Part shown: in pieces, positions 24,529-31,153 of the stretch
How positions within the stretch are numbered: position 1 is the first letter of the stretch
Layout of the letters: each line of letters begins with the position of its first letter
NCBI RefSeq assembly: GCF_051859565.1
Contig: NZ_JBHYFK010000001.1
Location: forward strand, 186,001-250,000
Length of the DNA stretch: 64,000 nt
Direction of reading: 5' to 3'
Origin: Glycocaulis sp051859565
GTDB lineage: Bacteria > Pseudomonadota > Alphaproteobacteria > Caulobacterales > Maricaulaceae
Notes under the pieces: model-generated
Seen by the model: the letters and a program-made list of their open reading frames with translations, nothing else
What the model was told of the DNA's origin: nothing
The model's database searches: none
Position numbers and translations under genes: made by a program

Positions 24529-26235
24529 CTAGCCCCCCAGCTCCATGAACGCCTCGTACTGGCTCAGATAAACCTTGCCGGTGAGGTGATTGAGGAAGCC
24601 GGAGCGTTTGAGCCGGTCCATGACCGGGCCCTTGACCTCGGAGAGATGGAAGGAGAGCCCGCCCTCCTTCAGGCGCTGGTTGATGACCTCAAGGCTTTCC
24701 AGCGCGCTGGCATCAATCGCGTTCACCGCCGGGCACATCAGCACGAAATGCTTGGCTTCGGGCTGTGCGGCGACCAGCTCCAGCACGCGGTCTTCCAGAT
24801 AGCGGGCATTGGGAAAATAGAGGCTTTCATCCACGCGCAGCGTTATCAGCCTTGGCGATAGCGTGACGGCGTGGCGGTCCACATTGCGGAAATGCTCGGT
24901 GCCTGGAACCAGGCCGACAATGGCCGTATGCGGGCGGCTGGTCTTGTAGAGATGCAGGCCGATGGAGAGCACCACGCCGGTGAGAATGCCCGCCTCCACA
25001 CCCACCAGCAGCGTGGCGAGTATGGTGCCGGTCATGGCCGCGCCATCGCTCTTGGAATAGCGCCAGGTGCGCCGGATGATCGGGAAGTCAGCCAGCGAGA
25101 GTACCGCCACGATGATCGTGGCCGCCAGCACGGCCACGGGCAGATCGGCGAGCCATGGCGTCAGGAAGAGACTGGCAAGGCCAATGCCGATAGCGGTAAA
25201 CGCGCCGGCAGCGGGTGTCGCCGCCCCGGCATCGAAATTGACCACTGAGCGGGCAAATCCGCCGGTGACCGGAAAGCCGCCGGAGAAACCGGCGCCGATA
25301 TTGGCGGCGCCAAGCCCGATCAACTCCTGATCAGGATCAATGCGCTGGCGGCGCTTGGCGGCCAGCGTCTGCGCGACGGAAACCGATTCCACGAAACCCA
25401 CCGCCGACAGGAGCAGCGCCGGGCCAATGAGGGCGGAGATCAGCGCCGGATCGACAGACGGCAGGGTGAAGGGCGGCAGCCCGGCCGGAATATCACCCAC
25501 TGTCGCCACCCCGCGCGCGGAGAGATCGAAAATCTTCACCGCCGCGATGGAGGCCGCGACCGCCAGCAGCGGCGCGGCGCGCCCGATCAGGTTGGCATAG
25601 AATTTCGGCAGGCCCAGCCGCCAGAGCAGATCGGCTGCGCCTTTCCTCGCCCACGCGAGGAACGCAAGGGCGGGAATGGCAACGGCGAGCGTCCACAGAT
25701 TGGCCTCGCCAATGGTCGTGACGAGGCTGGCCACTATCTCGACGCCGGTATGCCCGCCGGCTTGCGTCCCCAGAACATGGCGCATCTGCCCGGCGGCGAT
25801 CAGAAGCCCCGCCGCCGTGATGAAGCCGGAAATGACCGGGTGGGAGAGGAAATTGGCGATAAAGCCCAGCCGGAACAGGCCCATCGCCACCAGGATCACG
25901 CCGGAGAGCACGGCGAGGGTAAGCGCGGCGGTGATATAGCCCATGGAGCCTTCATCGGCGACGCGGCCCACGGCCACCGCCGTCATCAGCGAGATCACCG
26001 CCACCGGCCCGACGGCCAGCGTCCGGCCCGTCCCGAAGATCGCGTAGAGCACAAGCGGCGCCATGGAGGCGTAAAGCCCGGTCTCGGGCGGTAGCCCCGC
26101 CAGCATCGCATAGGCCAGCGATTGCGGGATCAGCATGATGGTCACGATCACCGCCGCCATCAGGTCGCTGACAAGCGTTTCGCGCCGGTATTCCCGGCCC
26201 CATTCCAGAATGGGCAGATAGCGGGAGAGCTTCAC
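24529..26235 (-). CDS. SulP family anion permease with STAS domain
   Basis: Inner-membrane anion transporter (sulfate, bicarbonate or related anions). The N-terminal membrane domain has the family signature DLMAAVIVTIMLIPQSLAYAMLAGLPPETGLYAS and about 12-14 hydrophobic segments; residues about 445-560 are the cytoplasmic STAS domain (LRVDESLYFPNARYLEDRV to FVLMCPAVNAIDASALESLE). The likely start is GTG at 26235, with AAGGA about 11-15 bases upstream. Only 12 bases separate it from the sulfurtransferase gene upstream, so it belongs to the sulfur operon; sulfate or sulfite is therefore a reasonable guess for the substrate. Confidence 0.93.
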   Translation of the reverse strand: MKLSRYLPILEWGREYRRETLVSDLMAAVIVTIMLIPQSLAYAMLAGLPPETGLYASMAPLVLYAIFGTGRTLAVGPVAVISLMTAVAVGRVADEGSMGYITAALTLAVLSGVILVAMGLFRLGFIANFLSHPVISGFITAAGLLIAAGQMRHVLGTQAGGHTGVEIVASLVTTIGEANLWTLAVAIPALAFLAWARKGAADLLWRLGLPKFYANLIGRAAPLLAVAASIAAVKIFDLSARGVATVGDIPAGLPPFTLPSVDPALISALIGPALLLSAVGFVESVSVAQTLAAKRRQRIDPDQELIGLGAANIGAGFSGGFPVTGGFARSVVNFDAGAATPAAGAFTAIGIGLASLFLTPWLADLPVAVLAATIIVAVLSLADFPIIRRTWRYSKSDGAAMTGTILATLLVGVEAGILTGVVLSIGLHLYKTSRPHTAIVGLVPGTEHFRNVDRHAVTLSPRLITLRVDESLYFPNARYLEDRVLELVAAQPEAKHFVLMCPAVNAIDASALESLEVINQRLKEGGLSFHLSEVKGPVMDRLKRSGFLNHLTGKVYLSQYEAFMELGG

Positions 26236-26247
26236 CTCCGCCGGTCC

Positions 26248-26679
26248 TTACGCGTTGTCGCCATGGCGCGCGGCAAGCGCCGGAGCCAGCGGGGCAAGAT
26301 CATAGCCAGCGCGCGCGCCCGCCTCGATGAGGCTCGCCGGTTCACTCTTGCGCGCCTGCGAGAGCGCCCACAGGCAGGTCGAACGCGTGCCGGACCGGCA
26401 ATAGGCCATCACCTTGCCATCCGCGCCCTCAAGCGCATCTGCAAAGGCGGAGATGGCACTTTCAGGGAACTGTCCGCCGGAGACGGGAATGTGGTGGAAG
26501 GCTATGCCCGCCTCTTTCGCTGCCGCCTGCAGCTCGGACAGAGGCGGCTGGCCCGGCTCCTCACCATCAGGCCGGTTGCAGATCACATCGGTGAAGCCTT
26601 GTCCGGCCAGATCACGGATGTCGTCTGCGCTCAGCTGGCCTGCAACCGAAACCGTGGGCGTGAGGGTTTTATGGGGCAT
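26248..26679 (-). CDS. DUF442/TIGR01244-type sulfurtransferase
   Basis: A 143-residue protein of the phosphatase/rhodanese-like family found as a domain in the Blh proteins of BigR operons. It has VSVAGQLSADDIRDLAGQGF, VICNRPDGEEPGQP, and the catalytic loop YCRSGTRST, a Cx5R arrangement with the cysteine as probable sulfur carrier. I start at the ATG at 26679, before PHKTLTPTVSVAGQ; the open frame further upstream is translated repeat DNA. In several Proteobacteria this domain is fused to persulfide dioxygenase; here the two are separate, neighbouring genes. Confidence 0.85.
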   Translation of the reverse strand: MPHKTLTPTVSVAGQLSADDIRDLAGQGFTDVICNRPDGEEPGQPPLSELQAAAKEAGIAFHHIPVSGGQFPESAISAFADALEGADGKVMAYCRSGTRSTCLWALSQARKSEPASLIEAGARAGYDLAPLAPALAARHGDNA

Positions 26680-26722
26680 GGGAGTGTCCTTGGAAGGGGT
26701 GAGCGGTGCGGAGAGGTGGTTT

Positions 26723-26829
26723 CTCCCCCCGTTTACGGGGGGAGTGGTCCGAAGGACCGAGGGGGGGTGAAAAGAAAAGTTTCCCCCCTCCGTCAGCTGC
26801 GCTGACACCTCCCCCGTAAACGGGGGAGG
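26723..26829. repeat. Dispersed palindromic element inside the sulfur operon
   Basis: About 107 bases bounded by two hairpins that are inverted copies of each other: CTCCCCCC-GTTTAC-GGGGGGAG at 26723-26744 and CCTCCCCC-GTAAAC-GGGGGAGG at 26808-26829. The spacer contains GGTCCGAAGGACCGAGGG and a second small palindrome (GTCAGCTGCGCTGAC). It is unlike the element at 24024. It lies between the persulfide dioxygenase and sulfurtransferase genes and could weaken read-through. Confidence 0.75.
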
Positions 26830-26838
26830 AAAAGACGC

Positions 26839-27711
26839 CTAAAGCGCATCCACCGGGATTTTCAGATAGGTCGTGCCGTTATCCTCCGCTGGCGGCATGT
26901 GCCCGGCGCGCATATTCACCTGCACGCTCGGCAGGATCAGGGTGGGCATGGCCAGCGTCGCGTCGCGCTCGTTGCGCATCTTCACGAATTCTTCCTCTGA
27001 AACACCCTCGTGAACATGGATGTTGGCGCGCTTCTGTTCGCCCACGCTGGTCTCCCATTCAAACGTGTCGCGCCCCGGTGCCTTGTAGTCATGGCACAGG
27101 AACATGCGTGTCTCGTCAGGGAGCGCATAGATCTTCTGGATCGAGCGGTAAAGCGTACCGGCATGGCCGCCGGGGAAGTCACAGCGCGCCGTGCCATAGT
27201 CCGGCATGAACAGCGTGTCGCCGACAAAGGCCGCGTCCCCGATGACATAGGTCATGCAGGCGGGTGTATGGCCGGGCGTGTGTATGGCCTGCACATCAAT
27301 TCCGCCCAGCTTGAATGTGTCGCCATCCTCGACCAGCCGGTCGAACTGGGAACCATCGCGCTGGAATTCGGTGCCCGCATTGAAGATCTTGCCGAACACG
27401 TCCTGCACGGTGCGGATATAGGAGCCGATGGCGAGGGTCCCGCCCACCTTCTCTTTCAGATAGGGGGCAGCGGAGAGATGATCGGCATGGACATGGGTTT
27501 CCAAAAGCCACTCCACTTCAAAGCCCTGTTCCTTCACATAGGCGATGATGGCATCGGCGCTGTCGCGCGAGGTGCGCCCGGATTTCGGATCATAATCGAG
27601 CACCGAGTCGACAATCGCCGCCTTCTTGGTGGCCGGGTCGGAGACGACATAGCTGACCGTGTTGGTCGGCTCGTCGAAAAAGGCTTTCACGTCAGGAATA
27701 GCGGTCATCAT
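26839..27711 (-). CDS. MBL-fold persulfide dioxygenase (ETHE1/Blh type)
   Basis: Predicted iron enzyme that oxidises glutathione persulfide to sulfite. The metallo-beta-lactamase motif HVHADH (residues 73-78) supplies the metal site, with later ligands in HTPGHTPACMTYVIGD and VGDTLFMPDYGTARCDFPGG, and the LCHDYKAPGRDTFEWET segment that is characteristic of the bacterial Blh/PDO group. Its 290 residues are normal for that group. The ATG overlaps the stop of the upstream ArsR-type gene (ATGA), so the two are translationally coupled. Alternative MBL functions such as glyoxalase II are less likely given the neighbours. Confidence 0.92.
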   Translation of the reverse strand: MMTAIPDVKAFFDEPTNTVSYVVSDPATKKAAIVDSVLDYDPKSGRTSRDSADAIIAYVKEQGFEVEWLLETHVHADHLSAAPYLKEKVGGTLAIGSYIRTVQDVFGKIFNAGTEFQRDGSQFDRLVEDGDTFKLGGIDVQAIHTPGHTPACMTYVIGDAAFVGDTLFMPDYGTARCDFPGGHAGTLYRSIQKIYALPDETRMFLCHDYKAPGRDTFEWETSVGEQKRANIHVHEGVSEEEFVKMRNERDATLAMPTLILPSVQVNMRAGHMPPAEDNGTTYLKIPVDAL

Positions 27712-28052
27712 ACAGTTTCCTTCTGCGGGGTTTGGGCCGCATCGCCTGCCGGTGCGAACGCGTCACACAGGGCGCGCATCACGGCGAGGATGCGGGGGTC
27801 TTTGAGGGAATAGAATATCTGTTTGGACTGACGGCGCGTGGAGACAATGCCTTCCGCTCGCAGCCGCGCCAGATCACGCGATAGATTGGGCTGGGCAACG
27901 CCGGTACGCGCCTCGATCTCGGATACGGAGAGCTCGCCATCGGCCAGCTCGCACGTCACCAGCAGCCGGTTGGGGTGGGAGAGCAGCTTTAACAGCCCTG
28001 CCACTTCATCGGCGCGGGCGCGCACCATCTCCAGATCAAGACCTGCCTGCAT
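27708..28052 (-). CDS. ArsR-family repressor, BigR/SqrR-like persulfide sensor
   Basis: A 114-residue winged-helix repressor: LLKLLSHPNRLLVTCELADGELSVSEIEARTG, recognition helix VAQPNLSRDLARLRAEG, and wing VSTRRQSKQIFYSL. Two cysteines, Cys34 and Cys96, occupy the regions where BigR and SqrR carry the pair that forms a tetrasulfide or disulfide bridge; by my recollection of the family the second one is shifted by about four residues (one helical turn). I choose the ATG at 28052 because AGGGAG is six bases upstream; ATGs at 28070 and 28094 are alternatives. It heads the operon for persulfide oxidation and faces the divergent YeeE-type genes across an AT-rich operator, which it probably represses. 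Confidence 0.88.
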   Translation of the reverse strand: MQAGLDLEMVRARADEVAGLLKLLSHPNRLLVTCELADGELSVSEIEARTGVAQPNLSRDLARLRAEGIVSTRRQSKQIFYSLKDPRILAVMRALCDAFAPAGDAAQTPQKETV

Positions 28053-28106
28053 GCCTGGCTCCCTATCCATGCCCCTGTCGGAGAAAAATATCACGCCGGG
28101 GCTTGC

Positions 28107-28145
28107 CTTGTCATCACATATATATCATTTTTGATAAATGACAAG
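28107..28145. promoter_or_regulatory. Symmetrical operator/divergent promoter of the sulfur locus
   Basis: Perfect 8-base inverted repeat CTTGTCAT (28107-28114) and ATGACAAG (28138-28145) around an AT-rich centre with its own imperfect dyad (ATATCA-TTTT-TGATAA). Each arm contains TTGTCA, usable as a -35 element for one of the two divergent directions, with TATATG (leftward) or TGATAA (rightward) as -10. This is the expected site for the BigR-like repressor; binding is inference. Confidence 0.6.
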
Positions 28146-28193
28146 TGTGGGGTGGTGACATCTCGCCGCCCCAATAAAAGGACGACAGGGAAA

Positions 28194-28631
28194 ATGGACG
28201 CACCTACCGCCTTCACGCCCCTTTCCGCACTCGCGGGCGGGGTTCTGATCGGGCTGTCAGCGGTGATGCTGATGGCGCTCAATGGCCGCATCGCCGGTAT
28301 CGCAGGCATAGTCGGCGGGCTGCTCGGCCCGGCACCGTTCAATGGCCTGGACCGTTTCTGGCGGCTGGCATTCGTCGCGGGCCTTGTTGCCGCGCCTGCC
28401 CTCTGGTTTGCGGCGACGGGGACTATGCCGGAAGTGGCCGTCACCGATAGCTGGCCGCTTCTGATTGTCGCCGGGCTGATCGTGGGCGTGGGCACGCAGA
28501 TCGGTTCGGGCTGCACGTCTGGCCACGGCGTATGCGGGCTGGCCCGGCTGTCACCGCGTTCTGCCGTGGCGACCGGCGTCTTCATGGCCGCGGCGCTGCT
28601 CACCGTCTTTGTCACCAGACATCTTGTATAG
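28194..28631 (+). CDS. YeeE/YedE-type sulfur transporter half (PmpA-like)
   Basis: A 145-residue membrane protein with four hydrophobic helices and the YeeE/YedE signature LIVGVGTQIGSGCTSGHGVCGLARLSPRS; the conserved Cys in SGCTSGHGVCG is thought in this family to relay sulfur species such as thiosulfate. I start at the ATG at 28194, preceded by ACAGGGA. The next gene begins 10 bases after its stop and encodes the partner half. Confidence 0.9.
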   Translation: MDAPTAFTPLSALAGGVLIGLSAVMLMALNGRIAGIAGIVGGLLGPAPFNGLDRFWRLAFVAGLVAAPALWFAATGTMPEVAVTDSWPLLIVAGLIVGVGTQIGSGCTSGHGVCGLARLSPRSAVATGVFMAAALLTVFVTRHLV

Positions 28632-28641
28632 GATCAGACCG

Positions 28642-29055
28642 ATGAAAGCTGTTCTTTCTGCCCTGGGTGCCGGTCTTGTTTTCGGGCTGGGCCTTATCGT
28701 CTCTGGCATGGTCAATCCGGCCAAGGTGCTGAACTTTCTGGATATTGCAGGCCAGTGGGATCCCAGCCTTGCCTTCGTGATGGCGGGCGCCGCCGGTACC
28801 GTCTTTATCGGCTACCGCTTCGTCCTCAAACGTCCGGCCCCGCTCTTTGCCGAGCGCTTCAACGTCCCGACGGCGACGAAGCTGGATGCCCGCCTTATCG
28901 GCGGCGCAGCCATGTTCGGCGTAGGCTGGGGGTTGGTGGGCTTCTGCCCCGGACCGGCTTTGACCGCTCTCGGCACGGGCGCGCTGCCAGCACTGCTGTT
29001 TACTGCGGCCATGCTGGCGGGCATGGCAGGCTGGCGCTGGCTGGTACGCGATTAA
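28642..29055 (+). CDS. YeeE/YedE-type sulfur transporter half (PmpB-like, DUF6691)
   Basis: A 137-residue membrane protein with four hydrophobic segments, GLGLIVSGMVNPAKVLNFLDI near the N-terminus and GVGWGLVGFCPGPALTALGTG near the C-terminus, the mark of the second YeeE half. I use the ATG at 28642. Together with the preceding gene it should form one channel for a sulfur compound, divergently controlled with the persulfide dioxygenase operon. Confidence 0.9.
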   Translation: MKAVLSALGAGLVFGLGLIVSGMVNPAKVLNFLDIAGQWDPSLAFVMAGAAGTVFIGYRFVLKRPAPLFAERFNVPTATKLDARLIGGAAMFGVGWGLVGFCPGPALTALGTGALPALLFTAAMLAGMAGWRWLVRD

Positions 29056-29134
29056 TTACTAGCCCCCTCTCGCCCTTCCTCGCGGCGCACGCTAGGTTTC
29101 CTTTTGAAAGCCAGCTGTGCCCGCGAGGACGCCC

Positions 29135-29995
29135 ATGCCTCTAGCCATTATCCTGATCGTCAATTTTCTGGTGATTGCCGCCGTGTTCGCGGGGTTGTGG
29201 CTGTGGAGCCGCAAAATCAAGGACCCCAGCTTTGTCGATGCTTTCTGGGCATTCGGCATGGTCATACTGGCGCTGACGACCTTCATCATGGCCGGTGATG
29301 GCTGGCTGGAGCGCAAGCTGGTGCTGGCAGGCCTGACCATCGCCTGGGGCATGCGCCTCGGCCTGCACCTCTTCCATCGCTGGGGCCGCGAAGGGCCGGA
29401 CCGGCGCTATAAGGCCCTCATTGGCCGGCTGCAGGACAAGCGTGGCTGGGATTATGACAAGGCGACGGGCCTGGCTGTCTTCGGTCCGCAGGCCATATTG
29501 CTGTTCGTTGTCTGCCTGCCTGTGCAGCTCGGCCAGATCAGCGCCGTGCCGGTGGGATTTGGCATTGTCGCCCTTCTGGGCTTTGCGCTGGCGGTCTTTG
29601 GCATCGCCTATGAGGCCATTGCCGACTGGCAGCTTTCGGTCTTCAAGGAAAACCCCGCCAACAAGGGCAAGGTCATGGATCAGGGCCTGTGGGCCTGGTC
29701 GCGCCATCCCAATTATTTTGGCGAGATGTGCGCCTGGTGGGGTATCTGGCTGATTGCGGCCGAAACCGCTCTTGGCTTCTGGTCCTTCATTGGCCCGGCC
29801 TTCCTGACCTTCACCCTCCTGCGCTGGTCAGGCGTGCCGCTGCTGGAGAAGGGCATGAAGACCTCGCGTCCGGGCTATGCGGACTATGCCACGCGCACCA
29901 GCGCCGTCTTCCCCTGGCCGCCAAAGGCGCGCGCCAGCGATGAGCCGGTGATCGACGATGAGGATGACACGACTGAATATGACAGCGCGGTCTGA
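29135..29995 (+). CDS. DUF1295 membrane protein (steroid 5-alpha-reductase/ICMT-like fold)
   Basis: About 286 residues with six to seven hydrophobic helices. The C-terminal part has the family signature GLWAWSRHPNYFGEMCAWWGIWLIA and LLRWSGVPLLEKGM, related to steroid 5-alpha-reductases and isoprenylcysteine methyltransferases; DWQLSVFKENPANKGKVMDQGLW is a typical DUF1295 stretch. I use the ATG at 29135, preceded by GCGAGGA, rather than GTG at 29117. It ends in an acidic tail. The reaction is unknown; an NADPH-dependent reduction is only suggested by the fold. Confidence 0.88.
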   Translation: MPLAIILIVNFLVIAAVFAGLWLWSRKIKDPSFVDAFWAFGMVILALTTFIMAGDGWLERKLVLAGLTIAWGMRLGLHLFHRWGREGPDRRYKALIGRLQDKRGWDYDKATGLAVFGPQAILLFVVCLPVQLGQISAVPVGFGIVALLGFALAVFGIAYEAIADWQLSVFKENPANKGKVMDQGLWAWSRHPNYFGEMCAWWGIWLIAAETALGFWSFIGPAFLTFTLLRWSGVPLLEKGMKTSRPGYADYATRTSAVFPWPPKARASDEPVIDDEDDTTEYDSAV

Positions 29996-30005
29996 AGGTC
30001 TGGCG

Positions 30006-30224
30006 TCAGTGCCCCTGGCGCCTGCTTTCGCCGCTCTCATCGCTTAAGTCCGGCGCGCGTATGGCCAGCGCCGCGGCGATGATTTCCGTGCCTGCGCGCA
30101 TGTCTTCGACCGTTTCCGCGTCCGGTATTACTGTCCGGGCCATGTGATCGCGCAGCTCTACCGGGCATACCGCCCAGCCGGCGCAGATGATGATGGCTGC
30201 GATCAGACCGAAAACAATGCGCAT
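30006..30224 (-). CDS. Small hypothetical protein with N-terminal membrane anchor
   Basis: A 72-residue product: one hydrophobic helix (MRIVFGLIAAIIICAGWAV) followed by a polar segment with PVELRDHMARTVIPDAETVEDM. A strong GGGGAGG Shine-Dalgarno sequence stands six bases before the ATG at 30224, which favours a real gene over the overlapping alternative frame. No family recognised. Confidence 0.6.
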   Translation of the reverse strand: MRIVFGLIAAIIICAGWAVCPVELRDHMARTVIPDAETVEDMRAGTEIIAAALAIRAPDLSDESGESRRQGH

Positions 30225-30258
30225 GGTTGCCTCCCCAGACCCCATTCACGGGAAGGCT

Positions 30259-30280
30259 AACATTACTTCGCCGTAATGTT
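30259..30280. repeat. Short perfect inverted repeat upstream of the small gene
   Basis: AACATTAC and GTAATGTT, eight bases each, separated by TTCGCC. It lies 35 bases before the ATG at 30224 and just after the end of the gene at 30298-31098. It has no T run, so an operator or RNA hairpin is more likely than a strong terminator. Confidence 0.5.
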
Positions 30281-30297
30281 GAAGGGGAAAATTGCGA

Positions 30298-31098
30298 TCA
30301 GGCCGCGTGCCGCCCTTGCGTGTCCAGCAGTCTGGACCCGGTGCTCTGGCGTTCCAGCCCCTCCACCGCCTTTAGCAGCAGTTTCAGGCTTTCCTGCAGA
30401 CCGTTGGTGATAAGAGCCGCAGACGCATCATTGCGCGTCAGGGCCAGCTCCAGCCGGTCGGCATCGGGCAGGCGGGCGGTGGCAAGGTCTATCCGCTCGG
30501 CGGCTCCTTCAACCCGGCCGGCCGCTTCGGAAATGCCCGATTCCATGCGCCGGGCCAGACCATCAAGGTCAGCGCGGAACGTATCCAGCGTGCTACCGAG
30601 ATCCATGCCGTGAAGGCTTGATGCGATCTCGCGCATATCGGCGCGGAAGGCGGCCAGTTCCTCTTGCAGTGAGGCGCTCATGGCGGTCTCAGGCCCGGCT
30701 GCGGGAGCGGCGGACAGATCAGACCCGCCCAGATCGCCAGCGGCTGCGGGAATATATTCTTCTGTCTCGGGATCGACCGGGATTTCCACCAGTACGGCCT
30801 GTCCGCGCGAATCGGCGGGGCTCGAACCGAACAGGGTCACTTCCAGCTCGGCCCGCACTTTTTCCATCTCGGCCATTCTCTGCGAGCCGGAGACGAGCAT
30901 CCAGCGCAGCGGGCCCGTGCGCGCCGCACGCGTCGAGCGGGCGTCAAACCGGGTAAGGTAAAGCCGGACAAAACTGTCTATGTGCTCGGCCAGAGCCTCG
31001 TCCTGACGCGTGTCGCGATTGACCGGCAGCGTGAACCGCAGGGCATAGGCGTGCTCCCCTGAAAGGGGCTCGAGACGATCGCGGCTGGTAATCAGCAT
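30298..31098 (-). CDS. Hypothetical protein with C-terminal coiled coil
   Basis: A 266-residue, apparently cytoplasmic protein with no signal peptide or transmembrane helix. The N-terminal half (1-125) looks globular (LRFTLPVNRDTRQDEALAEHIDSFVRLYLTRFD, LRWMLVSGSQRMAEMEKVRAELEVTLFG); a linker rich in Ala/Gly/Ser (about 118-140) leads to a long helical, probably coiled-coil C-terminal half (about 142-255). It lies after the RND efflux operon on the same strand with 55 bases between them. I do not recognise the family. Confidence 0.7.
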   Translation of the reverse strand: MLITSRDRLEPLSGEHAYALRFTLPVNRDTRQDEALAEHIDSFVRLYLTRFDARSTRAARTGPLRWMLVSGSQRMAEMEKVRAELEVTLFGSSPADSRGQAVLVEIPVDPETEEYIPAAAGDLGGSDLSAAPAAGPETAMSASLQEELAAFRADMREIASSLHGMDLGSTLDTFRADLDGLARRMESGISEAAGRVEGAAERIDLATARLPDADRLELALTRNDASAALITNGLQESLKLLLKAVEGLERQSTGSRLLDTQGRHAA

Positions 31099-31153
31099 GG
31101 CGGGAATCCTTCCGGCTTCCCTGCCATCTCGCGCTGATTGCGTTTATGACACG

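Noticed and set aside
30037..30249. Alternative 70-codon minus-strand frame overlapping the small membrane protein
   Set aside because: The other frame has a strong Shine-Dalgarno site and a clear hydrophobic anchor; this one has a His/Arg-rich composition typical of a shadow.
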